A DNA stretch of 64,000 bases, taken from JAAZMI01 sp050948785 (GTDB taxonomy: Bacteria; Bacillota; Dethiobacteria; DTU022; UBA8154). A program made the position numbers and the translations under genes. Of the stretch, positions 25,157 through 34,325 are shown piece by piece. The DNA is taken from assembly GCA_050948785.1 (NCBI GenBank), contig JBMNEM010000002.1, positions 124,001 to 188,000 on the forward strand, given 5' to 3'. Below the pieces are notes generated by a model. The model had not been told where the DNA came from. It did no database searches and saw only the letters and a list, made by a program, of their open reading frames with translations. The number at the start of each line of letters is the position of its first letter. Within the stretch, counting starts at the first letter, position 1.

Positions 25157-25185
25157 TTGCATATTAAAAAAAACTCCTTTATAAT
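25157..25185 (+). promoter_or_regulatory. Promoter of the IS4 transposase
   Basis: TTGCAT (25157-25162), 17-base spacer, TATAAT (25180-25185), 50 bases before the start codon. Confidence 0.65.
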
Positions 25186-25234
25186 AGAGATATATGGTAG
25201 TCCTTGCCATAATCCCCACATAAAGGAGGCAAAT

Positions 25235-26482
25235 ATGCAAGGCAAGGGTACCACACATTCCACATTTGATCAACTGTTTAAACCAATATTTTCACGAAAT
25301 TTTCGCCAACTGCTTCAAAATTTGGAGGTTGATAAATACGTCAAAAAGTTAACGGCCTTTAAATTCATTATCTTAATAGTCTTTGCCCAGCTGGAACAGC
25401 TAACGTGTTTAAGGGAAATCAGCAACAGTCTTTGTAACACACAATTTAGCAAAGCAATAGGGTTGAGCTCCATCAGTTTCTCCCAGATCTCCAGGAAACT
25501 TCGGAGCATGATGCTAGAAACAGCCCAATCCCTTTTTCAGGACCTTGTGCGGCAGGTAGGCATGCAAACAGGTTTTAAACCCATAAGCCAGGCACTGGGC
25601 CGGCTACACCTCATTGATTCTTCCACCATTAGCCTTTGTTTAACTCGCTACCGCTGGGCCAGTTTTAGAAAAACCAAAAGCGGTATTAAGATACACTTAA
25701 GATTGAAGCTGTTTGAACGAGGAGCCCTACCCGATGCTGCCATCATTACTAACGCTAAAACAGCGGATAAAACCCAGATGGATAAACTGATTATTGAAGA
25801 AAAAGACGTTATTAACGTTTTTGATCGGGCTTATGTGGATTACAGGAAGTTCGATGATTACTGCGAAAAAGGGATACTTTTTGTCAGCCGCTTAAAGAAA
25901 AGCGCCCTGGTAGAAGTAATTAAAGAATGTCCCTTAACACCCGGCAGCAAAATTAAAAAGGACCGCATCGTTATTCTGGGCAAAGAAGGAACTACAAAGA
26001 TGCACCACCCCCTACGCTGCGTTGAAACAGAGGACCTGGAAGGAAACGCAGTCGTAATTATTACCAACGCATTTAAACAGTCTGCTGAAGAAATAGGTGA
26101 TATCTACATCTACCGCTGGCAAATCGAACTTTTTTTCAAATGGATCAAGCAACATTTGCAGGTTAAACATTTCTACGGTTATAGCCAGCGAGCGGTGGAA
26201 ATGCAACTTTACATAGCGCTGATCACCTATTGCTTGTTGAAGATAACCCAGCTCAAAACGGGTTACGAAGGGCCGTTACTGCAAATCCAAAGACTTCTTA
26301 AAACCTGCCTTTATGAATCATTTTCCTGTTTTGTCCGTAAACTTTACCGCAAGCCTGAACGAAGTTCCAAAGGGCGGCGGAAAATAGACCATGAAAGGAT
26401 CTACCAAGAAACCCTAAGGCAGGTGATTGCAGGCGAAGCGGATCATTTAAATGATCTTACCTATGATCCGGTGATACTTTAA
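25235..26482 (+). CDS. IS4-family transposase
   Basis: 415 residues, apparently intact DDE transposase. First Asp in LHLIDSSTISL, second in INVFDRAYVDYRKF, Glu in the IS4 signature YRWQIELFFKWIKQHL (Y-x2-R-x3-E-x6-K). N-terminal helical DNA-binding region SRNFRQLLQNLEVDKYVKKL. The ATG at 25235 has AAAGGAGG six bases upstream. Possible ends are GGTAGTCCTTGCCA at 25196 and its imperfect inverse TGGAAAGGGCTACC ending at 26523, but then the promoter lies outside, so the ends are unsure. Confidence 0.9.
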   Translation: MQGKGTTHSTFDQLFKPIFSRNFRQLLQNLEVDKYVKKLTAFKFIILIVFAQLEQLTCLREISNSLCNTQFSKAIGLSSISFSQISRKLRSMMLETAQSLFQDLVRQVGMQTGFKPISQALGRLHLIDSSTISLCLTRYRWASFRKTKSGIKIHLRLKLFERGALPDAAIITNAKTADKTQMDKLIIEEKDVINVFDRAYVDYRKFDDYCEKGILFVSRLKKSALVEVIKECPLTPGSKIKKDRIVILGKEGTTKMHHPLRCVETEDLEGNAVVIITNAFKQSAEEIGDIYIYRWQIELFFKWIKQHLQVKHFYGYSQRAVEMQLYIALITYCLLKITQLKTGYEGPLLQIQRLLKTCLYESFSCFVRKLYRKPERSSKGRRKIDHERIYQETLRQVIAGEADHLNDLTYDPVIL

Positions 26483-26712
26483 AACAAATACAATACTGAT
26501 GTCAAAATGTGGAAAGGGCTACCTTTAGGAGGTTGCTCCTTAAACCACACGGGGGAAAAGTAACTGTAAGAATCTAACATATCTAGGCTATAATTGAACA
26601 ACCATTATTTGTCATTTCCAAGCTTGACATTGCTTTAAATTATTTATGGTCGAGTAAACGTAAGGATCTCTCTTCTGCCCTGAGTCAAAAGATTGCATCT
26701 ACGCTCCTCACA

Positions 26713-26745
26713 GATCCGTACGTGCGCAATTAACGCATACGGCTC
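26713..26745 (-). ncRNA. Group II intron domain V
   Basis: Minus strand GAGCCGTATGCG, TTAA loop, then TTGCGCACGTACGGATC: the 33-base catalytic hairpin with its two-base bulge, the most conserved part of group II introns. Confidence 0.85.
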
Positions 26746-27032
26746 CTCACATCATCTTACATAAATAGCCACCTAACCATAGATATTTACGTAAATTTTC
26801 GGATTGGGTAGTGGGTTGACTTTAAGGTATAAGTTGAATTTATTGCACTCAAAGCTTTTCCTTTGACTTCTCCGATTGAGCCACTTAAATAGGATTCTTA
26901 GTACATTATGCCTGAAACTGCTCACCATTTTACTATTGTCTGAAGTGGCCCCCATTGTCAAGACACAATTTTTAAGGTTTTAAGTGACTCGGGGTAGGGG
27001 CGGCCTCCTTTCCAGCTAAATACTAGGGGTTT

Positions 27033-27572
27033 TTAAAATCCCTTTAATATAAAAATCTTTTGCAGCAGCGGTGGTTGTGGATATGTGGGCAACGCGCAGC
27101 GCTGTCCAAGCAGGTGTGGAGCTTGTGGGTAACCCTGCCTCTGGGGGTTATCCACAAGCTCCATACCTGCCTGCGGCATATCCACAGCCACCCCCTTAAG
27201 CAATCCGTTTCTGTTGCCAGTAAGAATGGGCATAGTAGACATCATCAGGTTTTGTTTGTTAAGTGACTGATGACCCCGTTCAGAATTGTAATAACGGATA
27301 TAGGCATCAATTCCCTGGCGCAGGGCCTGTGGTATTTCATATTGCATAATGTAAATATCCTCCCACTTGATAGTTCTCCAAAACCGTTCTGTGATTGCGT
27401 TATCAAGGGCCCTGCCTTTACCGTCCATGCTGATCTTGATGCCATATTGTTTTAGCGTATTAACATAGTCAGGACTGGTGAATTGGCTGCCCTGGTCACT
27501 GTTCAGGATGACAGGAGCCCCGTGCTTATCTACGGTGTTAACAACGGCCTTGATTACAAAATCCCTGTTCAC
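27033..27572 (-). pseudogene. IS3-type orfB, C-terminal part
   Basis: The integrase core lacks its N-terminal part with the first catalytic Asp. The second Asp (LNSDQGSQFTSPDY) and the Glu (DNAITERFWRTIKWE) are present, followed by YIRYYNSERGHQSL. After that about 45 residues come from the palindrome. Not functional without the first Asp. Confidence 0.75.
27070..27192. repeat. Large two-tier palindrome within the IS3 remnant
   Basis: Outer arms 27070-27085 and 27177-27192 (15 of 16 paired); inner arms 27110-27135 and 27143-27170 (about 24 of 26 paired) with a 7-base loop. Four 9-mers of DnaA-box type lie in the arms: TGTGGATAT (27076), TGTGGGTAA (27124), TTATCCACA (27148) and ATATCCACA (27178). 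Confidence 0.8.
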
Positions 27573-28000
27573 TTAATTTTAATTTCCAGTTCTGATGGCT
27601 CCTTATTTTGACGATACAGCCCTGTACGGTTTACGCTGAGCAACCTGGCTTGTTCTTTAATAGTAAGTTTGGGATTGTCCCATTCCTTGCGATCATTGAC
27701 GGGGCAGTATTCCGGCAGATTTTTTTTCAGCCATTCCAACTGTGTGGTTAGGCGGCCAATCTGGGAATACAGGTTTTTGATTTCTTCTTCCTTTTGTTGT
27801 TTTTCTTTAACAGCAGCTTTGGCGCTTTTTGAAGTGGCAAATACCCTGTCAACGCTTTCCAGCAATTCTCTTTTCCAGCGATGGATCACGCCGGAATGGA
27901 CTCCATAATCTGAAGCAATATCGGTAATCAAACGTTCTTCTTTAAGGGCTTCAAGAACAATTTTCAACTTTTCTTCTGGTGTATATTGTTTTCTTGGCAT
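27569..28000 (-). pseudogene. IS3-type orfA fused to start of orfB
   Basis: 143 residues from the ATG at 28000, behind AAAGGAG. The HTH region (YTPEEKLKIVLEALKEER...SDYGVHSGVIHRWKREL) and coiled coil (EEEIKNLYSQIGRLTTQLEWLKKN) are orfA; the part from about residue 90 (DNPKLTIKEQARLLSVNRTGLYRQ) is the beginning of orfB. Its frame ends where the orfB deletion begins. Confidence 0.75.
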
Positions 28001-29641
28001 GGGGCATGACTCCTTTCTGTTTGTAAACAATTCGGTACCAGTGTCACTTTTCCCCCGCCAAATCGTGTCTCATTTTATGGGTCCATTATAGTCTGTTACC
28101 CCGTAATAGCGATAATGTCCTAAAAGTTTGGCCCGGACTTTGTCAAAGATGTCTTTAGTATCATGTAGATTCCTTACTGCCTTTATCCATTGCTTAAATT
28201 CTTTGATTTTTGCTTTGAACTTTTTCATGCTTGTTTTACGTTTTACCCGAAATTTTCCCTGTTTGCTTTTGCTGCAGTAATGGGTGAAGCCCAAAAAATC
28301 AAACGTTTCTGGTTTACCAAGACCCATCTTCCTGCAGTTTTCTTCAGCAAATCTCCCGAACATAATAATTTTCGTTTTGTCTTCATCCACCTCAAGATTG
28401 AACTTGGCAAGCCGTTTAATTAGTGAATTATAGAATTTATGAGCATCTTCTTTATACTGGAAACAGCATACAAAGTCATCAGCGTACCTCACGAGTTCAG
28501 CTTGGCCTTTGCAAGATTTCTTGACTATTCTCTCAAACCACAGGTCTAGCGCATAGTGAAGATAAATATTTGCTAAGACTGGAGAAATTATAGAGCCCTG
28601 AGGTGTTCCTAGCTCTGTAGGTTCCCATTCTTCATTCTCCATAGTTCCTGCCTTCAGATACTTTACAATTAGTCTTTTAATGATTCGATTTAGTTGCTTT
28701 ATTGCATCATGACAACTTCTGTTTGGTCTAAAGCCGTAGGAAACATTAAGGAAATCAGCCTCATAAATCGCTTGCAGTATCCGGTTTAACCCCAACTGTA
28801 CAATTTTCCTCATAGGCAGGAATTCCAAGCGGCCGCATTTCTTTGCCTTCCCCTTTAGGGATATATACCCTTCTTACAGCCTGAGGTTTGTAGCTATGGT
28901 TCTTGAGCTCCTTAACCAGTTTCGTGATGTTTTCTTCCAAATTCGCTTCATAGTGTGCTTTTGTTACACCATCAATTCCAAATGCTTTGTTTCTGCTAAG
29001 TTCTTTGTGGCATTGTAAGAGCATTTCTACATTCAGGTGGTGATACAGGGATGTAAATACCTCTTTTGGTTTCTCTTTGGCAATTTCCGCTATTCTTGTT
29101 AATTTCGTTTCCATTAATCGGTCTACTCCTGTGCATAGTAAATGTGTCCTCAACAAGAACGATGATATGTAGCCCCCTTCCCTCCTCCGGCATTACCCGG
29201 TCTCACTGGTCACTGGTACGGTATGGGGCTATCCGACTCCCCGCATATCTTTTGGCATTCTCCCTTCTTATCGGTTGTTTGCCATACTCCTTTACAGAAG
29301 AACATACGGGGCCTCCCGGGTGCCATGTGACCATTGTACAGCATGCCCGGCTCTTCGACCCCGGGGAAGTCATGATAGGCTATCCCTAGTGCCTACCACG
29401 ATTTTGTCTTCCAGCACGTTGAAACTGTCAACCTTCCCATTTATCACATTTCGAGGCTCAATCACTTTCAGGCCTGCTGCCTAACTGTCAACGCTTAAAG
29501 TGGTAGATTGCTCCACCACCTCCATGAATCGCTACTGGTGGCTCGGCTAAGCCTTACCAGGTGGGAGTTCCACCCACCAAATCACACGACCTTTCCCGGC
29601 CGCACCAACGGCAGTGATATTTAATAGTTAATTATTTTTAT

Positions 29642-30310
29642 TTAATATTGAAAAACAACAAACGCAACCCCTCTTGGTTTAATAGATTCCCCGCCTCCAA
29701 TAATAGTATTTGAACTATTCTTAACATCGAAAAAGGTTACACTATAAGTCGGATATGCTTGCATTACAGTATAGTTTCCTCCAGTATCTACTGTTTGAGT
29801 TCCTGTTACGCTATACGATGACGTAACACTATAGCCTAGTCCTGCACTTACTACAGTTGCACTAACAGAGACATCAGCACTCCACATAACTGCGAGTGAT
29901 CTTGTTACTGAATTGGTGAGCTCGCCGACGCTACCTGTTACTTCATGAAGCATATTGCCCCAATCAGTTGCAGTAAACCATTGGTATGGAACTACAGTTA
30001 ACGTACTACGAGTTTCTATGGAGTCAGGTGATTGCTCAGTTAATTCCTTTTTCTCAGAATCATTAGTTTGGATAAACACCCTTACATCTTTTACATTTCT
30101 TGGTATTTCAACGTTTTGGCTTTCCAAAAATTCTCTAGGGTTTTTAATTTCTATTTTTTGAGCTTCTTCATTATCCAATGTTATAACCTGATCGGGAGAT
30201 AAATTTAATGGCTTGAGATTTGGTTTCTCAACTGCAAACGAAATACTGCTTAACATAAATACTGATGCAAAAACAAAAAATAAAATTAATAATATATTTT
30301 TTTTAAACAT
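29642..30310 (-). CDS. Secreted protein, unknown family
   Basis: 222 residues. A signal peptide (KKNILLILFFVFASVFMLSSISFA, cut after SFA), a charged linker, then a Ser/Thr/Val-rich domain from about residue 105 with beta-strand pattern (SVSATVVSAGLGYSVTSSYSVTG) and a GGGESIKPRG element near the end. It looks like an exported beta-sandwich protein. The group II intron begins 36 bases past its stop. Confidence 0.7.
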   Translation of the reverse strand: MFKKNILLILFFVFASVFMLSSISFAVEKPNLKPLNLSPDQVITLDNEEAQKIEIKNPREFLESQNVEIPRNVKDVRVFIQTNDSEKKELTEQSPDSIETRSTLTVVPYQWFTATDWGNMLHEVTGSVGELTNSVTRSLAVMWSADVSVSATVVSAGLGYSVTSSYSVTGTQTVDTGGNYTVMQAYPTYSVTFFDVKNSSNTIIGGGESIKPRGVAFVVFQY

Positions 30311-30549
30311 TTAGATTCCCCCATTTTTTTATTTTTAATTTCTGTTGCTTAAACAATTAATTAATAGACTGTCCTACTCCCAGAATTTTTGAAATAACTT
30401 TTTTGAGCTTTAAAGGAATTACGTTACCGTGAGTGAATTATTTGAATTATTAATTTGAATCCATAATAATAATACTTTTCCAATCGATCGGAATTGGTGA
30501 TCGGTTAGTAGCGAAATGGGGATCGATTGTCAGCGGAATACGCTTGCTA

Positions 30550-31026
30550 TCATAAAAACGCGTTTTTAACATTTTCTAAAATTTGTTTTTCCTTTATTCT
30601 AGCCCACATAATCTCATTGATGAAACGGACATACAAGTCAACTAAGGGCTTATCTTCGTCTTCAAATAACTTGTTAATTTTTTCCTTTCCCACCTCTGTT
30701 GAAGTAAATCTATCAATAACTAATTTAATAAAGGTATCTCTATTTACCTCTGGATCCATTTCACTACAATCATAGCAAATCATCGACAATCTCCGATAAC
30801 TTTCAAACAAATAATCAAAGTCGGCAGTTCCTCCAGAGCGTTTTGGGTCTTGAAGGTCCATGTTAGGCAGCTTTTCAAACAGGTATTGGAGGTAGTTAAA
30901 CGGAATCAAACCATTTTCCTTAGCCGTTTCAATAACACTGTAGACTGTTGCACTGGCCCTGGCGCCACGGGGGGTGTTTGAAAACAGCCAATTTTTTCTA
31001 TTATGTTCTTGAGCGCATAAGCGCAT
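30550..31026 (-). pseudogene. IS66-type transposase tail joined to another reading frame
   Basis: The first 50 residues (NRKNWLFSNTPRGARASATVYSVIETAKENGLIPFNYLQYLFEKLPNMDL) are the C-terminal end of an IS66 transposase. The rest, from about residue 62 (DFDYLFESYRRLSMICYDCSEMDPEVNRD), is not IS66 and not recognised; part of it recurs at 21673-21787. The frame begins in a 23-base perfect palindrome shared with an IS3 orfB, a recombination junction. Confidence 0.65.
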
Positions 31027-31046
31027 AATAGAAAAAATTGGCTGTT
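30983..31046. repeat. 23-base perfect inverted repeat at an IS junction
   Basis: Arms 30983-31005 and 31024-31046 are exact inverse copies (arm begins AACAGCCAATTTTTTC) around 18 bases. The left arm is IS66 transposase coding sequence; the right arm runs on into IS3 orfB. Confidence 0.85.
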
Positions 31047-31371
31047 GCTTTAAACTTCTTTGCTATTTTTGACCGAATACCAGTTTCCTTCATCAGTCGT
31101 TCAATACGCTTATGGTTAATAACCTTTCCGCTACGGCGTATTTCTGCCGTCACCTTTCTGCTGCCATAGGTCTGACGCTTCCTTTTATGTATAGCCTTAA
31201 TTTGCCTGATAATAATTTCATTCTCTATTACTCTGGCACTTTTCGGGCGATTATCCCATGCGTAATAGCCGCTCCTTGAAACTTCAAGGACCCTGCACAG
31301 CTTCGCTACCCGGTATCTATGACAGTTAGCCTTGATAAATTCGAATCTTTTTATTTCTAATTCTTGGCGAA
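31001..31371 (-). pseudogene. IS3-family orfB, N-terminal fragment
   Basis: Frame without a start codon, overlapping orfA as usual for IS3 (minus-one frameshift expression). It encodes FEFIKANCHRYRVAKLCRVL, VSRSGYYAW, and the HTH_21 part RKRQTYGSRKVTAEIR...NHKRIERLMKETGIRSK, then stops after 120 codons at the palindrome junction. The catalytic core is lost. Confidence 0.75.
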
Positions 31372-31635
31372 GTAGGCTGCCGCCTTTTTTAGTATCTCGT
31401 ACTCCTCACGAAGCTCGCGTATTTCTCGCTCAAGCTTGCGTACTTTTTCATCTTCAGGGCTCAATTTGCCGCTACCAGGAAAAGGTATTACAGGCTTTTC
31501 CCGGTATCTCTTAACCCAACCATACATCGTATTCCTGTTTACACCCAGTTCACTGGCCACCTTTGCTGCCGGTTCTCCAGTCTTTTCGGTCCTTCGTACA
31601 GCCTCCATTTTAAATTCTGCACCCCGCCCGGACAA
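31357..31635 (-). CDS. IS3-family transposase orfA
   Basis: 92 residues: HTH (FKMEAVRRTEKTGEPAAKVASELGVNRNTMYGWVKRYRE) and a leucine-zipper-like coiled coil (VRKLEREIRELREEYEILKKAAAYFA). The frame may be intact from TTG 31635 but its orfB partner is truncated, so the element is dead. It is a different IS3 subgroup from the element at 26946-28085. Confidence 0.8.
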   Translation of the reverse strand: MSGRGAEFKMEAVRRTEKTGEPAAKVASELGVNRNTMYGWVKRYREKPVIPFPGSGKLSPEDEKVRKLEREIRELREEYEILKKAAAYFAKN

Positions 31636-31702
31636 TAATCATATAAGCTGAATCTGTCCACAAGTACGCCCTTATTCTATTCTCAAATCATTCTATTATC
31701 CA

Positions 31703-32395
31703 TTATCCTCTAGGATTTTTAAAAGTTAATCTTCCCGTTTCGGCTTCTTTCGAGCTGTATCTGAAGAAAAGATAGTAGGGATCAACGTCGTAACCAACAA
31801 TATATTCCGTTGTGCCGGCATCGCTTATTCCATCCAAATCAGGGGTTCCCAATAGTTCCTTAATTTTATCTGTAGGAAGCTCAATCTTCACATCAATTAC
31901 ATTCACCACATCATCTTTGAGGTAAAAAGTTGTGTCAGCATATTTTAAATAGGGAGCGGTAACTTTGCCAATCTCATCCGGTTCACCAAGTATATTCAAC
32001 AAGTCTTGTTTGGACGTTCCCAACGGGATTTCAATCCCATTTAATTTCCCTTGTTTGGCAGCAGATAAAAAGTTATCGTTAATGAGTAAACTATTTTTCT
32101 GATCACCAATATGGTTATTGAAGTCTATTGTAACTATGGTATCCTCATGGGATGAGGCTTCTATAAAACCAACTTTAGCACCAATATTTTCCGAAATAAA
32201 TCGAAGCGGCACATACGTATGATCGTTGTAATTTAATATACTGTATTCTTCTTCTGGTATTTTTTGTTCTTCACCGTTGATAATCAATTTTATTGGGTAT
32301 AAAGTTGCTTGGATAAAATCTGCAGCAAAGGCAGTTATTGAACTTGCTATTATAATTCCTACAAATAATCCGGAGATAAAAGATCTTTTTTTCAT
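31703..32395 (-). CDS. Exported stalk-domain protein with DUF4309-like domain
   Basis: 230 residues from ATG 32395 (AGGAGAG eight bases upstream). Signal peptide ending TAFAA; copper amine oxidase N-terminal-like (stalk) domain at about residues 30-95 (KLIINGEEQKIPEEEYSILNYNDHTYVPLRFISENIG); then GIEIPLGTSKQDLLNILGEPDEIG...LKYADTTFYL, resembling DUF4309. Such proteins are surface or spore-coat associated; function unknown. No copper oxidase activity should be assumed. Confidence 0.75.
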   Translation of the reverse strand: MKKRSFISGLFVGIIIASSITAFAADFIQATLYPIKLIINGEEQKIPEEEYSILNYNDHTYVPLRFISENIGAKVGFIEASSHEDTIVTIDFNNHIGDQKNSLLINDNFLSAAKQGKLNGIEIPLGTSKQDLLNILGEPDEIGKVTAPYLKYADTTFYLKDDVVNVIDVKIELPTDKIKELLGTPDLDGISDAGTTEYIVGYDVDPYYLFFRYSSKEAETGRLTFKNPRG

Positions 32396-33120
32396 TTTGT
32401 CATCTCTCCTTAGAAAGTTAGTGATAAAGAAGTTCATACGATTACTTATTTTATTTTCTTCACAGGTCACCTCCTAGCTCTTGTATAAAATAACCGATAG
32501 CGACACATTCAATTTTTTTGATTCAAATTACCCTCTACTGATCAACTGTCCGTATCTTCATCCTCCAGTCTCGTTATGGATTATTATACCATACATGGGC
32601 AGGGGGACCTTCCCAACCCTAATTTAATTTTTCTGACTTACACGATCCATCCAGCGCTGAATTGTTGAATCCAGCTTACTTTGTATCATTAGAAGGTAAG
32701 CCACTTTTCTCGCCAGGAAACTAGCGCCCTTTCTGTTGCCATGAAAGAAGGCCTTAACATCCCTCTATGATAAGCAAAACGTAAGAAGCTGATCAGAATA
32801 CTTTTTAATAATATATTATCAAGCCGCCGCCCTTTGGTCCTGTTGTCCCAAATGTCTGAGACTTTACCAACATTATGGATTTTACATCCGCAAAACACCG
32901 CGCCTGTTTAAGGTCTATCTATATGCAGACGGACGGCGAAAAAGACAACCCTGATGATACACCTATATGCTTAACAAATATCCCTTTTTAAGAAAAAAGG
33001 GTATTATCAATGTCAATTCCAGCGGATTAACCACGCTGGTTCTTTTTCCCCGATCTTATCTGTCGGGACACTGTTCATTGGACTTTACTGCCAAAGTAAG
33101 TAGAATACAGCTTAACTTAG
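32396..33120. other. Gene-free region, possibly relic
   Basis: A 69-codon frame at 32689-32898 (minus) is Arg/Lys-rich and might be a transposase scrap but has no motif. A short stem CCCTTTTT/AAAAAAGGG lies near 32982-33001. Nothing else was seen. Confidence 0.4.
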
Positions 33121-33165
33121 AATAAAGTTGCCGCTCGTTTCTTAAGAGAGAAACTAAGCGGCAAC
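33121..33165 (-). terminator. Terminator of the M23 peptidase gene
   Basis: GTTGCCGCT (33127-33135) and AGCGGCAAC (33157-33165), extended inside by GTTTCT/AGAAAC; on the minus strand TTTATT follows. Confidence 0.75.
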
Positions 33166-33176
33166 ATTAAGACGGA

Positions 33177-33929
33177 TTATTTTATTACTGCATTTCTTTT
33201 TGTGATGAATTCTGTTTTGATTTTGTCAACCTTTTCTTTTGCGATATCAAAATCGGTAATAAAGTTTTCCAATACCGTATATTCAACTTCATTTTTATCT
33301 AACCAATTTTCAAAAGCAGCATGTCCTACATAATCAATTAAAAAATCGGGAATAGCTTCCGTTAAATCAATATCTCCGTGTGTAATTTCTGTATTCAATA
33401 GAAGCGAATATGTCCAATTGGCATTCGGCCAAAATAACACAGGATCAATGCTGTTCGACTCGGTGATATCCGAACCATTGATTTTATTTTGGTTGTTTAC
33501 ATCAAAATGCAGGTGAGGACCTGTCGAACTTCCAGTGTTTCCAGTGATGCCGAGATATTCACCTCTCACAACCGTTTTGCCTGTCCAAACGCCATAATTT
33601 TTAAGATGGAGATACCTTGCAGTTAATTTATTACCATTAGGGTCTTTATCAACTGACTCAATAACGACCCAATTTCCTGCAGTCGAACTATATCCAGCAA
33701 GTAAAACCGTTCCCGCACTCATGGAATAGGCGTTTTCTTCATCTACTCCAATATCGAAACCTTTATGAAATTCGCTACCTCTCCAACCATACGGAGAAGT
33801 AATGTGATAGGAAGTCGTTATATAATGCCATCCCAAGTCTCCATAGTCAGAATCAGCGGCAAATGCTGTCGCTAAAGGTGCAACAGCTATAACAAAAGCT
33901 AAAACAGTTAAACAAAAGATTCTTTTCAA
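33177..33929 (-). CDS. Secreted M23 family metallopeptidase
   Basis: 250 residues, LytM/lysostaphin-type peptidoglycan or peptide endopeptidase. Signal peptide (cut after ATAFA). The Zn ligands are in FHKGFDIG (His, Asp) and PHLHFD (His); SPYGWRG and the glycine-rich GITGNTGSSTGPHLHF are typical. After the catalytic domain about 80 residues (from IDPVLFWP) form an extra helical tail without recognised family. The TTG start at 33929 is eight bases after GAGGAGG. Part of the N-terminus is duplicated at 21611-21650. A terminator follows. Confidence 0.85.
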   Translation of the reverse strand: MKRIFCLTVLAFVIAVAPLATAFAADSDYGDLGWHYITTSYHITSPYGWRGSEFHKGFDIGVDEENAYSMSAGTVLLAGYSSTAGNWVVIESVDKDPNGNKLTARYLHLKNYGVWTGKTVVRGEYLGITGNTGSSTGPHLHFDVNNQNKINGSDITESNSIDPVLFWPNANWTYSLLLNTEITHGDIDLTEAIPDFLIDYVGHAAFENWLDKNEVEYTVLENFITDFDIAKEKVDKIKTEFITKRNAVIK

Positions 33930-34325
33930 ATTGAAAACCTCCTCGCTTTGATTTTGATAGATTTGCTATTCACAACATAACTCCAATCTGCACCTACTTC
34001 ACTAAAAACCACAAATTTTTATCCGATCACTAGCTTATAAAATTTCACCCCCTATGCACGAAGATTACACTTACATTACTTCTACAAACATCTATGACTG
34101 GAATGAAGTATTTAAAGACCACCCATTCAATTCATTTTGTAGTAGCCCGTTTTTTCGGTCATTATAGTCAGAGACTATCTGAGAAATTTGTGAAGTTTAA
34201 ATTGGATTTGCTGACCGCCAGTTTCTCTCAGCTCAATCTTATAAGGTTTGATTTTTCAAGAAATAGAATACTGTTTCTTATGCTACCCTTTGTTTAATAT
34301 TTGATTAGATCCTTGAATCTTATTG
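33930..34325. other. AT-rich intergenic region
   Basis: One 67-codon plus-strand frame (34094-34297) has no ribosome binding site or motif and is judged chance. Nothing else is supported. Confidence 0.4.

Larger units (their letters stand above)
26946..28085 (-). mobile_element. IS3-family element, internally deleted
   Basis: Imperfect terminal inverted repeats: TGGCCCCCATTGTCAAGACAC from 26946 and TGGACCCATAAAATGAGACAC inward from 28085 on the minus strand. The host sequence CAGAC.ATA is present at both junctions, consistent with target duplication. 1140 bases is short for an IS3 element because about 100 codons of orfB are missing. It contains a large palindrome at 27070-27192. Confidence 0.75.
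26773..29114 (-). pseudogene. ltrA: Group II intron reverse transcriptase/maturase, broken
   Basis: The N-terminal part (29114 down to about 28815) has METKLTRIAEIAKEKP, the RT0 helix region and KPQAVRRVYIPKGEGKEMRPLGIPAYE; one base is missing at about 28815 and the frame continues as KIVQLGLNRILQ, SYGFRPNRSCHDAI, the catalytic YADD (VRYADDFVCCF) and the thumb. At YYGVTD the gene is split by the IS3 remnant; the tail resumes at about 26940 as NSKMVSSFRHN...FKWLNRRSQRKSF and ends IYVNIYG. Removing the insert and the frameshift restores a normal maturase. Confidence 0.88.
26649..29605 (-). mobile_element. Group II intron, interrupted and decayed
   Basis: The 5' end is taken at 29605 (GTGCGGCCGGGAAAGG on the minus strand), followed by about 490 bases of structured non-coding intron RNA, a maturase/reverse transcriptase gene, domain V at 26713-26745 and a 3' end near 26649 (ending CTCGAC). 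The intron lies just downstream of the secreted protein gene at 29642. An IS3-type remnant (26946-28085) is inserted in the maturase gene, which also carries a frameshift, so the element can no longer splice by its own protein. Confidence 0.85.

Noticed and set aside
25196..26523. Definite ends for the IS4 element
   Set aside because: The only inverted repeats found are short and imperfect and would leave the transposase promoter outside the element.
27070..27192. DnaA-box-rich palindrome as a replication origin
   Set aside because: No AT-rich unwinding region, no dnaA or rep gene nearby, and it lies inside an IS remnant.
32689..32898. 69-codon minus-strand frame, possibly a transposase piece
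   Set aside because: A basic composition alone is not enough; no catalytic or HTH motif could be identified.
34094..34297. 67-codon plus-strand frame between the M23 and DUF6147-like genes
   Set aside because: No ribosome binding site, AT-rich composition and no motif.
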